Shown: positions 34,669-43,452 of the stretch, piece after piece
Layout of the letters: each line of letters starts with the position of its first letter
How positions within the stretch are numbered: position 1 is the first letter of the stretch
Assembly: GCA_017303975.1 (NCBI GenBank)
Contig: JAFLBG010000020.1
Coordinates: 1-56,951 of the forward strand
Reading direction: 5' to 3'
Length of the DNA stretch: 56,951 nt
Origin: Bacteroidota bacterium
GTDB lineage: Bacteria > Bacteroidota > Bacteroidia > JAFLBG01
The notes under the pieces: generated by a model
What the model was told of the DNA's origin: nothing
Database searches by the model: none
Seen by the model: only the letters and a program-made list of their open reading frames with translations
Program-made: the position numbers and the translations under genes

Positions 34669-35994
34669 TTACTTTCGTTTTAAATTTAAATCAATTTGAT
34701 AAGTCATCTTCAATTGCCTATTTGTGAAGTGGGTGCTGTCGGTATTAATTTCAGCTGAGTATAACATTCCTGCCGGTGGTAGAGGTTCTAAAAGTAATGT
34801 CTTGGTGTTTTTAGATTCCATTAGTATGTAATTCATTCTACTATCATACGCTGCCGAATATTTTTTTACAATAACAAATTGGGTAATAATGTTATAACAA
34901 ACAAATAACACAAAAAATATTGCCGCTGTTAATCTAACAATTTTATTTTGCTTTTTTATTGATATAGAAAATAGAACGAGGGAAATTGCTAATGAAATGT
35001 AAATACATCCCCATATTCGCATCGGGGGCACATCCGAAAGTAAGTAAGCCGCAGGAAATGTTACAAGAAATATTAGAATAAGTAAAAAAGCGAACAGGTA
35101 ATTACTCTTAAAATACACAGGAGTTAAATTATTTTTGATTGGAGATATAGATTGCCATCCTATAAGCGTACAGAATAAACCAATTATTCCAATTTGCCAA
35201 TATGCTTTTGTAATTTGAAGAGCGTGTATAGTAAGCATTTTTACAGCAATAACAATCGATGGGGAAGGTAACATTTGCTGCCTCTTTCCGGAGCCTTCAC
35301 CTAAAATGGTTATCGCTACTGAAATTGAAAATAATACTAAACTCAATCCTATTTTAGTGATGGATATTTTATTTTTATAGAAAAGCAGTAATAATCCCAT
35401 CAAGAAGCAATAAAAAATAAATACTGGTACTGCAGAACCTCCAATTATTATTGAAAGAAGCGCAATCACTGCTAACCTCCATGCACTATTTTTTGCTTCT
35501 ATTAAAAATGTGAATAAAAGAACAACTATAATTGCGCTCCAAGTATATTCTGTTGAGCAAAATATCCAAAACCACGACTGTCCTTTATCTAAACTAATCC
35601 AGAAGAAACTAGCTGTCAAAAATATAGCAGAATGAATTTTTTTTGCTTTAGATAATTCAAAATTTAACTCACTTTCTAAGACTATGAATAACCTATAGAA
35701 TGTAATTACGGTTGTTGCTACTAATAGAATAGAATAGGGGAGAAGATTGTTTACATAAATCAACAGTTTTACAAATGGAAGTATTATTAAATAGAAAGCC
35801 CAATACGTTGACCAGTTATGGTACATAGCTAACATTCCATCCCATACCCCATAATTATTTAGCAGGTATAATAATGTGAAATCGTCTGACGCAAAGCGAT
35901 TAAAATAACCAAGTACTAGAATCAGAAATATTGTTAAATATCCCGATACAATAAATAGAATACGAGCGATTGTGTCTGCTATACTTCGATTCAA
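34669..35994 (-). CDS. Polytopic membrane protein, DUF6056-like
   Basis: This 441-residue protein has around eleven hydrophobic segments. The start, including FNRFASDDFTLLYLL in the first extracytoplasmic loop, then WSTYWAFYL, resembles proteins annotated DUF6056, distantly related to GT-C glycosyltransferases; the Asp-Asp in the first loop is in a place where GT-C enzymes keep catalytic acids. It overlaps the preceding small membrane gene by four bases, so the two are probably cotranscribed. A role in glycan assembly is inferred from location only. C-terminal soluble tail of about 60 residues. Confidence 0.6.
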   Translation of the reverse strand: MNRSIADTIARILFIVSGYLTIFLILVLGYFNRFASDDFTLLYLLNNYGVWDGMLAMYHNWSTYWAFYLIILPFVKLLIYVNNLLPYSILLVATTVITFYRLFIVLESELNFELSKAKKIHSAIFLTASFFWISLDKGQSWFWIFCSTEYTWSAIIVVLLFTFLIEAKNSAWRLAVIALLSIIIGGSAVPVFIFYCFLMGLLLLFYKNKISITKIGLSLVLFSISVAITILGEGSGKRQQMLPSPSIVIAVKMLTIHALQITKAYWQIGIIGLFCTLIGWQSISPIKNNLTPVYFKSNYLFAFLLILIFLVTFPAAYLLSDVPPMRIWGCIYISLAISLVLFSISIKKQNKIVRLTAAIFFVLFVCYNIITQFVIVKKYSAAYDSRMNYILMESKNTKTLLLEPLPPAGMLYSAEINTDSTHFTNRQLKMTYQIDLNLKRK

Positions 35995-36443
35995 TGTTGT
36001 GTTTTCTTTATATAAATCAACATGTTTGATTTTGTAGAAATTCCAATTTCAACCATATCATTTACCCGAATTGATTTAAGCTCAATGGGACTAACTTTTA
36101 TTTTTTCGGAACCAATTGCAATTTGGTTTTTATTTATGGATAAGATGGAAGCTCTGATTACTTTTTTTTGCCAAGCGCTTCTTTCTTTTATATACATTAA
36201 AGTGTGTCCAATAAAAAGCCTTACCAACAAAACTCCCACAATGGCAAGTATTACATTGGCTATAGAGCGCATTGTTTCATTAGTGCCAAGTAAGTGGTGA
36301 TAATTAATTTGGATAAGCAGTATAAAACAAATCAAGGCTGTAGGTATATATAATAGTCCTTGTTGCAATAGTTTTTTGCGAAGTTTATCTAGAAGTATTT
36401 TTTTTTCCGATTCGTTAATATTTTCTAATCTAGCGTAGTACAT
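35991..36443 (-). CDS. Small two-helix membrane protein, unknown
   Basis: This 150-residue protein has two hydrophobic helices (about residues 34-50 and 65-85), with charged N- and C-terminal regions predicted on the same side of the membrane. The C-terminal part (KVSPIELKSIRVNDMVEIG) looks like a small beta domain. I do not recognise a family. It overlaps the DUF6056-like gene by four bases (ATG against TGA) and is divergent from the PhnP-like gene. Confidence 0.5.
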   Translation of the reverse strand: MYYARLENINESEKKILLDKLRKKLLQQGLLYIPTALICFILLIQINYHHLLGTNETMRSIANVILAIVGVLLVRLFIGHTLMYIKERSAWQKKVIRASILSINKNQIAIGSEKIKVSPIELKSIRVNDMVEIGISTKSNMLIYIKKTQH

Positions 36444-36450
36444 TTATATG

Positions 36451-36488
36451 TTTAGGTATAAAATTATAATGTAAATTTAGGTATAAAA
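36451..36488. repeat. Direct repeat of a 13-base element in a divergent intergenic region
   Basis: TTTAGGTATAAAA occurs at 36451-36463 and again at 36476-36488, 25 bases apart centre to centre, between the divergent genes at 35991 (minus) and 36498 (plus). The spacing of about two and a half helical turns could suit a regulator, or the repeats could be overlapping promoter parts. No known regulator site is recognised. Confidence 0.3.
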
Positions 36489-36497
36489 ACACACGTA

Positions 36498-37259
36498 TTG
36501 AAAGTTACATTTTTAGGGACAGGAACATCTCAAGGAGTTCCAATTATTGGTTGTAGTTGTGAAGTCTGCACGTCTTCTAATTCTAAGGACAACCGTTTAC
36601 GAACATCTATTCATCTTCAAAGTCAATCAACCTCTTTGGTCATAGATACCGGCCCTGATTTTAGGCAACAAATGCTTCGCTACAATATCAAAAGCCTTGA
36701 TGGTGTTGTTTTTACACATGAACACAAAGACCATACTTCAGGGTTGGATGATATTAGAGCTTTTAATTTTTTGCAAAAGAAAAAAATTCCGTTGTATTTA
36801 ACACAGCGAGTTCAAGAAGCAATAAAAATGGAGTTTTCATACATTTTTGCTACCGAGAAATACCCTGGAATACCAGAGGTAGATTTGGTAAATATTGATA
36901 CCCAGCCTTTTTTTGTTGGGGATATAGAACTTATTCCAATTAAAGTAAAACACATGAAATTGCCCGTATTAGGGTTTCGCATAAACGATTTTACATACAT
37001 TACAGATGCAAATAGTATTGACGATTCTGAAAAAGAAAAAATAAAAGGAACAAAAATATTGGTATTAAACGCGCTCCGACACGAAAAACATCCATCACAT
37101 TATACCTTACAAGAGGCTTTAGAGTTGGTTGCTGAGTTAAAACCTGAAATAGCCTATTTTACTCATATAAGTCACCAACTAGGTTTGCACAATAATGTGC
37201 AACGTACGTTACCTAAAAATATACAGTTAGCGTACGATGGCTTATGTATAGATATATAG
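36498..37259 (+). CDS. PhnP-like metallo-beta-lactamase-fold hydrolase
   Basis: The 253-residue protein has the metallo-beta-lactamase fold with the metal motif His74-x-His76-x-Asp78-His79 (THEHKDHTSGLDD), preceded by VIDTGPDFR. The start VTFLGTGTSQGVPIIGCSC with a nearby CEVC matches the PhnP branch, whose members cleave cyclic phosphodiesters and carry an extra zinc site. The related cyclic-phosphate or nucleic-acid substrate is not known here. Translation begins with TTG at 36498, since no ATG precedes the conserved first strand. It is convergent with ppsA. Confidence 0.82.
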   Translation: MKVTFLGTGTSQGVPIIGCSCEVCTSSNSKDNRLRTSIHLQSQSTSLVIDTGPDFRQQMLRYNIKSLDGVVFTHEHKDHTSGLDDIRAFNFLQKKKIPLYLTQRVQEAIKMEFSYIFATEKYPGIPEVDLVNIDTQPFFVGDIELIPIKVKHMKLPVLGFRINDFTYITDANSIDDSEKEKIKGTKILVLNALRHEKHPSHYTLQEALELVAELKPEIAYFTHISHQLGLHNNVQRTLPKNIQLAYDGLCIDI

Positions 37260-37282
37260 TTTTGATTGAGAGCTTCCTTATA

Positions 37283-37324
37283 TTTCGAAGGGCTGATGAT
37301 ACTTCTATTAACAGCCCTTCGAAA
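37283..37324. terminator. Bidirectional hairpin between convergent genes
   Basis: A perfect 13-bp inverted repeat, TTTCGAAGGGCTG and its complement, encloses a 16-base loop between the PhnP-like gene stop and the ppsA stop. It is followed by A-rich sequence on the plus strand rather than a clean T run, so it may work as a transcript-end stabiliser or as a terminator for either gene. Confidence 0.55.
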
Positions 37325-37346
37325 AAGGTAATTGTGTAGTATGAAA

Positions 37347-39809
37347 TTAGTTGACTACGCTTTCGGCTTTCAATATTTCTTTTGATAAAACCTTTAGTGT
37401 TTTTAATACAGAATCTGGTGTAACAGAAATACTATCTATACCTTCCTCTACCAAAAATTTCGCAAAATCAGGGAAGTCTGACGGGCCTTGGCCGCATATA
37501 CCTACTTTAACACCAGCTTTTTTCGCTGTTCTGATAAGCATACTTAACATTGTTTTTACAGCAGGGTTACGTTCGTTATACAAATGCGCAATTAACGATG
37601 AATCTCTGTCAATTCCCAAAACTAACTGTGTAAGGTCGTTCGAGCCAATTGAAAAACCGTCAATGTGTTTTGCAAATTCTTCAGCCAAAATTATATTAGA
37701 AGGAACTTCTGCCATTAAATAAATTTCCAAATTTTCTTTTCCTCTCTCTAGGCCGTATTCAGACATTACTTCCTGCACTTTAATAAGTTCCTCAACCGTT
37801 CTACAAAATGGAACCATTACAACAACATTTGTTAATCCCATTTTTTCGCGCACTCTGCGTATGGCTTTACACTCCATACCAAAAGCTTCCTTGTAATCTT
37901 TTGAATAGTAACGCGATGCTCCTCTCCATCCAATCATTGGATTTTCTTCTAGCGGCTCAAAATATTTTCCTCCTAACAGATTTCTGTATTCGTTGCTTTT
38001 AAAATCAGAAAAACGCACAATTACTTTATTTGGATAAAATGCGGCAGCAATTTTTGCAATTCCGTACGAAAGTTTTTTTATGAAAAAAGTCTCCTCGTCT
38101 TCATATCCAGTAATTAGGTGTTGAATTTTAGCTGTCAAATCTTTATCTCCAAGTTTACTATGTTGCATTAATGCAAGAGGATGAGCTTGAATGTAGTTGT
38201 TTATAATGAACTCCTCTCGAGCTAAGCCTACACCAGCATTTGGAATATGTGAAAATTGAAATGCCATATCCGGAGAAGCAACATTTAACATTACAGGTGT
38301 TTTTACTTTTGGGAAATCACTTACAGCTGTTTCTTGTTTTTGATATTCTATCGCACCATTGTAAATTATTCCTGTATCTCCTTCTGCGCACGAAACAGTA
38401 ATATGTTGATCGTCCGCTAAAACTTCAGTAGCATTAATACAACCAACAATAGCAGGTACTCCCATCTCACGTGCAACAATTGCTGCATGACAAGTTCTTC
38501 CTCCTTTATTGGTAACAATAGCAGCTGCTTTTTTCATGATGGGTTCCCAATCAGGATCGGTCATATCCGTTACAAGTATGTCTCCTGCTTGAAAATCATT
38601 TCCATCCAAATGCCCCGTTCTGCCATCTAAAGAATACATTATTTTCACCTTACCACTAGCAATCTTATCTCCAACTGCTATTCCCTTTAATACTATCTTT
38701 TCGCTGCGAGTGCTATCTTCAATTTTGTATTCGGTAATTTTTTTTCCGTCTTTTCTAGAATGAATTGTTTCTGGACGCGCTTGAACAATAAATAATTCAT
38801 TCGAAAGTCCATCTACCGCCCACTCCACATCCATAGGGCACCATTTGTTTTTTAATTTAGAATAATATTCTTCAATTTGTGTAACCCATTTTGCCAGTTG
38901 CAACGCTCGCTCATCAGAAATACAAAAGCGGTTTTGCGAATGCTTTTCAACAGGAATAATTTTTACACGCTCATCCGGATTATCTCCATACACCATTTTT
39001 TTGTCTTTTATCCCCATTTTTTTTTCAATGATAGAAGTAAAGCCATCTTTGAGTGTAGGTTTAAAAACAATATATTCATCAGGCGAAATAGCACCTTGTA
39101 CAATCATTTCGCCTAAGCCGTAAGATGCGTTTATTACAACAACATCTTTAAATCCGCTTTCCGTATCTAATGAGAATGCAACTCCCGATTCCGCTAAATC
39201 AGACCTCACCATTTTTTGAACACCTACCGATAAGCCAATTTGAAAATGATCGTATCCTAAATTTTCGCGATAGCTAATAGCTCTATCGGTAAAAAGTGAG
39301 GCAAAGCAATTTCTAACTGAATTAATTAACGATTCAGGTCCACGCACATTCAAATACGTTTCTTGTTGTCCAGCAAAAGAAGCTTCCGGCAAATCTTCTG
39401 CAGTTGCCGAAGAACGAACGGCAACATCTGTAATTTCTTGCTTGTATTGTTGAGATAGTTTTGTGTAACGCTCTACAATTTGCTTTTCAATATCCACAGG
39501 GAATTTACCGTTTTTTATGAGTTGTCTAATTTGTAAGCCGGATCTTCGTAACGATTCTATATTGTTCAAATCAATTTTAGCAACAATGTCTTTAATGATT
39601 TTATCTAGGTTATTATATTCAATAAATCGTTTATAGGCAGAAACCGTTATAACAAAACCGTCTGGGATATTAATGCCTAGCCTCGTTAAATGTTGCAGCA
39701 TTTCGCCTAAGGAAGAGTTTTTACCTCCAACAATATCAATGTGAGAAAGGTCAACTTCATTAAGATTTAAAATATAGCTTGTTTTGATGGCTTGCTTTTT
39801 CTTTTCCAT
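37347..39809 (-). CDS. ppsA: Phosphoenolpyruvate synthase (pyruvate, water dikinase)
   Basis: PpsA makes phosphoenolpyruvate from pyruvate and ATP, feeding gluconeogenesis; PEP is also a substrate of PseI. The 820-residue protein has the full three-domain layout. The N-terminal ATP-binding domain has AVRSSATAEDLPEASFAG near residue 130. The swivelling phosphohistidine domain has GGRTCHAAIVAREMG with His around 441. The C-terminal PEP-binding barrel has IGSNDLTQLVLGIDRDS and GICGQGPSDFPDF. Length is in the usual range (about 790-820). It lies downstream of tRNA-Asp on the same strand, separated by a terminator. Confidence 0.95.
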   Translation of the reverse strand: MEKKKQAIKTSYILNLNEVDLSHIDIVGGKNSSLGEMLQHLTRLGINIPDGFVITVSAYKRFIEYNNLDKIIKDIVAKIDLNNIESLRRSGLQIRQLIKNGKFPVDIEKQIVERYTKLSQQYKQEITDVAVRSSATAEDLPEASFAGQQETYLNVRGPESLINSVRNCFASLFTDRAISYRENLGYDHFQIGLSVGVQKMVRSDLAESGVAFSLDTESGFKDVVVINASYGLGEMIVQGAISPDEYIVFKPTLKDGFTSIIEKKMGIKDKKMVYGDNPDERVKIIPVEKHSQNRFCISDERALQLAKWVTQIEEYYSKLKNKWCPMDVEWAVDGLSNELFIVQARPETIHSRKDGKKITEYKIEDSTRSEKIVLKGIAVGDKIASGKVKIMYSLDGRTGHLDGNDFQAGDILVTDMTDPDWEPIMKKAAAIVTNKGGRTCHAAIVAREMGVPAIVGCINATEVLADDQHITVSCAEGDTGIIYNGAIEYQKQETAVSDFPKVKTPVMLNVASPDMAFQFSHIPNAGVGLAREEFIINNYIQAHPLALMQHSKLGDKDLTAKIQHLITGYEDEETFFIKKLSYGIAKIAAAFYPNKVIVRFSDFKSNEYRNLLGGKYFEPLEENPMIGWRGASRYYSKDYKEAFGMECKAIRRVREKMGLTNVVVMVPFCRTVEELIKVQEVMSEYGLERGKENLEIYLMAEVPSNIILAEEFAKHIDGFSIGSNDLTQLVLGIDRDSSLIAHLYNERNPAVKTMLSMLIRTAKKAGVKVGICGQGPSDFPDFAKFLVEEGIDSISVTPDSVLKTLKVLSKEILKAESVVN

Positions 39810-39903
39810 TTTTATGCGATTAAGTTAAGATTAGGTAGGTATAGGTTAAATTAGTTAAGTAGTGAAAATTGAGAGTGTAAAAATACTAAGATATTATTAA
39901 ACA

Positions 39904-39929
39904 AAAAAGCCTCCAGAAGGAGGCTTTTT
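39904..39929 (-). terminator. Intrinsic terminator after tRNA-Asp
   Basis: An 11-bp stem (AAAAAGCCTCC with GGAGGCTTTTT) around an AGAA loop lies just past the 3' end of the minus-strand tRNA and ends in T runs on both strands. It is a textbook intrinsic terminator for the tRNA transcript. Confidence 0.85.
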
Positions 39930-39930
39930 G

Positions 39931-40004
39931 CGGTCGGGACGGGACTCGAACCCGCGACCCCGTGCGTGACAGGCACGTATTCTAACCAACTGAACTACCC
40001 GACC
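39931..40004 (-). tRNA. tRNA-Asp (anticodon GTC)
   Basis: The minus strand folds as a 74-base cloverleaf: acceptor GGTCGGG pairs with CCCGACC, the D arm contains AGTTGGTTAGA, the anticodon stem-loop TGCCTGTCACGCA carries GTC, and the T arm is GCGGGTTCGAGTCCCGT. The discriminator base is G, as usual for tRNA-Asp. The CCA end is not encoded (the next bases read CAA). Confidence 0.96.
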
Positions 40005-40114
40005 AAATAGAATTCAAGCTGCAAATATATAAAAATGAACAATAACTACAATGTTTTTTGTTTTTATTTTCTAAATCTATTCCGCTAAATAATATTTTAA
40101 AGGGTATTTTTTCT

Positions 40115-40122
40115 TACTTTTG
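40115..40122 (+). promoter_or_regulatory. Candidate Bacteroidota -7 promoter element for the export operon
   Basis: TACTTTTG matches TAnnTTTG exactly and lies 10 bases before the chosen ATG of the Wza-like gene, implying a very short leader. No convincing -33 TTTG is seen. Its position also argues that translation starts at 40133 rather than at the upstream ATG 40058. Confidence 0.48.
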
Positions 40123-40132
40123 TAGTCCAAAT

Positions 40133-40924
40133 ATGAAAAAAACAGCTTTATATATTTTTGCATTTTATTTTGCATTATTACTGACCGGATGCTCTCTTAT
40201 AAATCCGAGTATTATGCTTAAAACGCCAAAGGATTTTACCTATACTCAATTTAGCGATTCTTTGTATGCATCGAAGGAGTATAAAATATCGGCAAATGAT
40301 ATTATTGAGTTTAGGATTTATTCGAATGATGGTTTTAAATTGATTGACTTAACTTCTAATTCTAGCTCAAGTAGTACCTACGTTGGAAGTAATTTGAATT
40401 CTTGGTTTTATACCATAGATTATGATGGCTTTACAAAGCTTCCGGTTTTGGGGAAGACTAAATTGGCAGGGTTAACAATCAGGGAAGCAGAGTTATTCCT
40501 AGAAGAAAAATATTCTAACTATTACGTAAAACCTTTTGTTATTATAAAAATAAATAATAGGCGTGTTATTATTTATCCCGGAGATGCAGGTAATGCAAGG
40601 GTAATTCCGCTTTTAAATAATAATACCAAACTAATTGAGGCTATTGCTTATGCAGGAGGGTTGACTGATGGTGGTAAAGCATGGAAAATTAAGCTAATTC
40701 GTGGCGACCTTCAAAAGCCTGAAGTCTATTTGATAGATTTGTCTATGATTGATGGAATAAGGCAAGCAGATATGGTTTTACAAGCCAATGATATTATTTA
40801 TGTAGAGCCAAGAAAATATGTTTTGCGTAAAATCTCCACAGAGGTTACACCTATCGTTTCTTTGCTAACAACAATTGTTTTCTTTACCGCTTTTTATTTC
40901 ACTACACTTAAGAATAATCAATAG
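40133..40924 (+). CDS. wza: Wza-like polysaccharide export outer-membrane lipoprotein
   Basis: The 263-residue protein forms the outer-membrane exit for capsule or exopolysaccharide. From the ATG at 40133 it has a lipoprotein signal peptide with lipobox LLTGC (Cys20). An open frame extends upstream to 40058 but would bury this signal. The Poly_export domain follows (SANDIIEFRI near 60, GFTKLPVLGKTKLAGLTI near 110), then an SLBB-like region (YPGDAGNARVIPL and AYAGGLTDGGKAW). A C-terminal hydrophobic segment (VSLLTTIVFFTAFYF) is common in Bacteroidota homologues. The kinase gene follows 20 bases downstream. Confidence 0.92.
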   Translation: MKKTALYIFAFYFALLLTGCSLINPSIMLKTPKDFTYTQFSDSLYASKEYKISANDIIEFRIYSNDGFKLIDLTSNSSSSSTYVGSNLNSWFYTIDYDGFTKLPVLGKTKLAGLTIREAELFLEEKYSNYYVKPFVIIKINNRRVIIYPGDAGNARVIPLLNNNTKLIEAIAYAGGLTDGGKAWKIKLIRGDLQKPEVYLIDLSMIDGIRQADMVLQANDIIYVEPRKYVLRKISTEVTPIVSLLTTIVFFTAFYFTTLKNNQ

Positions 40925-40944
40925 TATTTTTATAATTTCTCAGC

Positions 40945-43452
40945 ATGTATAAAGAAGAAATATCGCAAACGAACGATAGTTTTGAAAGGTATAAGGAGCG
41001 TATTTCTAACCTTACTGGCGAATTTGAGTTAGGTTTATTTATTTACATTGCTCGAAGGTCTTTTTGGGTGGTCTTGTCTTTGTTTGCGTTGGCTTTACTA
41101 ACAAGTTTTTTGTATTTAAGGTACGCCCAACCTAAATTTGAATCATCTACTGTAGTACAAATACAAAATACGAATACAGCAGTTAAAATTTTTAAAGTTG
41201 CCGGAGATGATGGTGGTGGCGAATTAGCTCAAACATTAGAGCAACTGCGTTCGAAAATTTTCTTTAAACGTGCATTATCTACATTGCCTCTTGAAATTAG
41301 TTATTTTGCAGAAGGTACATTTAAAAACAATGAGCATTATAACAATACGCCCTACCGTATAGAGGTAAAGGTAAAAGAGAAACTTATAAAAGGGACAAAA
41401 ATTTATATCGATTTTGTTAATCCCAAAATTGCTGAAATTTCTTTTGATTATGCGGGTAAAAAATATAAGGAAAAATGTATTGTTGATGCATGGAAGAGTC
41501 ATAGCTTGTTTGATATAAAAGTTTCTATTCAAGACGCTTCACAAATTCAAAGTTTAAGAAAGAAACAGGATATTAAGAAAAACGATTATTACTTCGTAAT
41601 TAATGATCTGGATGTTCTTGCAGCAGAATATTTTCCCAATTTAGAGGTTAAAATATTAAATCAAGATGCGAAAACAGTAAAAATAACATACAAAGACAAT
41701 GACCCCAAAAAGGCCTCTGATGTGGTAACTGCAATGTCGCAAGAGTTTATCACTTTTGATGTGGAAAAGAAAAGCGAAAGCTCAAAAAGTATCATCAATT
41801 TTATTGATGAGCAGTTGAAGTTTGTGTACGAAAGCTTAAAGAGCTCCGAAGTTTTGATACAAGATTTTTTAAAAGAAAACGATGTTAATACAAATGAAGA
41901 TGTTTACTCTGTTAATTTGGGTAGATATAATCAATTAGAAGATCAGATTATTACTCTTGAAATAGAAGAGCGTGTACTAGAAAACATAGAAAAAAAGATT
42001 AAAAAACAAGACAAAATTGATACCTATACATTGTTGTCTATGCTTGCCGGTTCGGAATTTGAAAGCAGTTCTATTACAACTCAAATTAATGCATTGCAAG
42101 AGGTAATAATTAAAAAAGAAGAGCTTTTTTACGATTTAACTACTAATGCTGAGTCTATTAAATCAATAGAGTATCAAATTGAAACTAAAAAGAGGTTCTT
42201 ATTAGAAAGTATTAATTCATTTAAGGAAAAAGTTAAATCAAAAAAGGAAGAATTAAATAGTAAGGCAAGCGAGTTTCAAAATAAGTTTACCAAAGCTCCT
42301 GAAAAGGAAATAGAGTATGCAAGACTGCAACGCTTATTTTCCATAAATGAAAAGTACTATACTCTATTATTAGAGAAAAAAACAGAGTACTCTATTTCAA
42401 AGGCAGGCTTTGTATCAAACTACTTGGTTTTAGATAAAGCATTCGTTCCTAAAAGTCCTGTTTCGCCATCAAAACGAACAACGTTATCCTTAGCTTTATC
42501 TACAGCGGCTTTTTTATCGTTACTTATTATCCTTTTTGGCTATGTTTCTCATGATAAAATAAATTCGCTAACAGAAATTACTAAACAAACTAACGCATCA
42601 ATAAGTGTATTGGGAATTGTACCTAAATACCACAAGGAAATTCCGGTATCACAATTACTAATTGATAAAAACCCTAAGTCCCTTATTGCAGAAGCCTTTA
42701 GGTCGATACGTTCTAATTTACAATTTATAGCTAATTCGCCAGAGGCTAAAATAGTGGCTGTAACCTCTACTATTTCTGGTGAGGGTAAAACTTTTGTTGC
42801 TATTAACTTAGCAGGTATAATTGCATTTTCCGGGAAAAAAGTGATTGTTATCGATTTGGATATGCGTAAACCTAAAATTCACAAAGGTTTTCAGGCAGAA
42901 AATTTTAGAGGAATGAGTACCATTCTTATAGGAAAAGATACTGTTGAAAATTGTGTTCAACACAGTGCACTTCCTAATTTGGATTATATTACTGCTGGTC
43001 CAATTCCTCCTAATCCATCAGAGCTTATTATTAGTAAGCAAATGGACGAAACCTTAGAGAGGCTAAAGTCTCTTTACGATGTAGTTATTATTGATAACCC
43101 ACCTGTGGGATTGGTTACAGATGGTATAAGTATTATTCAGAGAGCAGATTTTCCAATCTATATTTTTAGAGCAGATTATTCAAAGAGGAACTTTATTCAG
43201 AATGTAGACAGACTATATAATGAAAATGGAATTAAGCGATTGTCAGTTATTTTGAATGGCGTTGATGTAAATAGAAAAACATACGGCTATAACTATGGTT
43301 ACGGTTACGGCTACGGCTATGGCTATGGCTATGGCTATGGTTATTATGAAGAAGGTCGTCCACATAAAGCAAAGAATACCGGTTCTGCACTAAAAAATTT
43401 CTTTTCAAAAGACAAGAAAAAAGGATCCGGTAACAAAGGTTATTTAGGCTAA
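40945..43452 (+). CDS. wzc: Wzc-type polysaccharide co-polymerase and BY-kinase
   Basis: The 835-residue protein has the Wzz domain between two membrane helices (about residues 32-55 and 510-535), with a long coiled-coil-rich periplasmic region. The cytoplasmic bacterial tyrosine kinase follows: Walker A SGEGKTF at about 611-617, Walker A' VIDLDMRKP near 633, and Walker B VVIIDNPPVG near 715. The C-terminal tail holds 12 tyrosines in an (GY)n run. Autophosphorylation of such tails controls assembly and chain length of the polymer. It pairs with the Wza gene upstream and abuts rfbC (one base shared). Confidence 0.94.
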   Translation: MYKEEISQTNDSFERYKERISNLTGEFELGLFIYIARRSFWVVLSLFALALLTSFLYLRYAQPKFESSTVVQIQNTNTAVKIFKVAGDDGGGELAQTLEQLRSKIFFKRALSTLPLEISYFAEGTFKNNEHYNNTPYRIEVKVKEKLIKGTKIYIDFVNPKIAEISFDYAGKKYKEKCIVDAWKSHSLFDIKVSIQDASQIQSLRKKQDIKKNDYYFVINDLDVLAAEYFPNLEVKILNQDAKTVKITYKDNDPKKASDVVTAMSQEFITFDVEKKSESSKSIINFIDEQLKFVYESLKSSEVLIQDFLKENDVNTNEDVYSVNLGRYNQLEDQIITLEIEERVLENIEKKIKKQDKIDTYTLLSMLAGSEFESSSITTQINALQEVIIKKEELFYDLTTNAESIKSIEYQIETKKRFLLESINSFKEKVKSKKEELNSKASEFQNKFTKAPEKEIEYARLQRLFSINEKYYTLLLEKKTEYSISKAGFVSNYLVLDKAFVPKSPVSPSKRTTLSLALSTAAFLSLLIILFGYVSHDKINSLTEITKQTNASISVLGIVPKYHKEIPVSQLLIDKNPKSLIAEAFRSIRSNLQFIANSPEAKIVAVTSTISGEGKTFVAINLAGIIAFSGKKVIVIDLDMRKPKIHKGFQAENFRGMSTILIGKDTVENCVQHSALPNLDYITAGPIPPNPSELIISKQMDETLERLKSLYDVVIIDNPPVGLVTDGISIIQRADFPIYIFRADYSKRNFIQNVDRLYNENGIKRLSVILNGVDVNRKTYGYNYGYGYGYGYGYGYGYGYYEEGRPHKAKNTGSALKNFFSKDKKKGSGNKGYLG
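43285..43347 (+). repeat. Hexanucleotide tandem repeat encoding the Gly-Tyr tail of Wzc
   Basis: GGYTAY units (ggctat, ggttac, ggctac) follow each other for 63 bases and encode alternating Gly-Tyr with 11 of the tail's 12 tyrosines. The last five units are nearly identical (ggctat repeated four times, then ggttat). The repeat unit is a multiple of three, so copy-number change would alter tail length without a frameshift. Confidence 0.85.

Noticed and set aside
37351-39116. Plus-strand open frames opposite ppsA
   Set aside because: They are short shadows of the strongly conserved ppsA gene with no recognisable protein features. The same applies to antisense frames elsewhere in the window, for example opposite uvrA.
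39810-39903. Possible promoter of ppsA between the tRNA terminator and its start
   Set aside because: I found no TAnnTTTG on the minus strand in this stretch, so no site is annotated.
40058-40132. Upstream 25-codon extension of the Wza-like protein
   Set aside because: It would precede and spoil a clear lipoprotein signal peptide that starts at 40133, and a -7 promoter element lies inside the extension.
43285-43347. CRISPR-like or satellite repeat
   Set aside because: The repeat is a six-base coding repeat in frame inside wzc, with no spacers.
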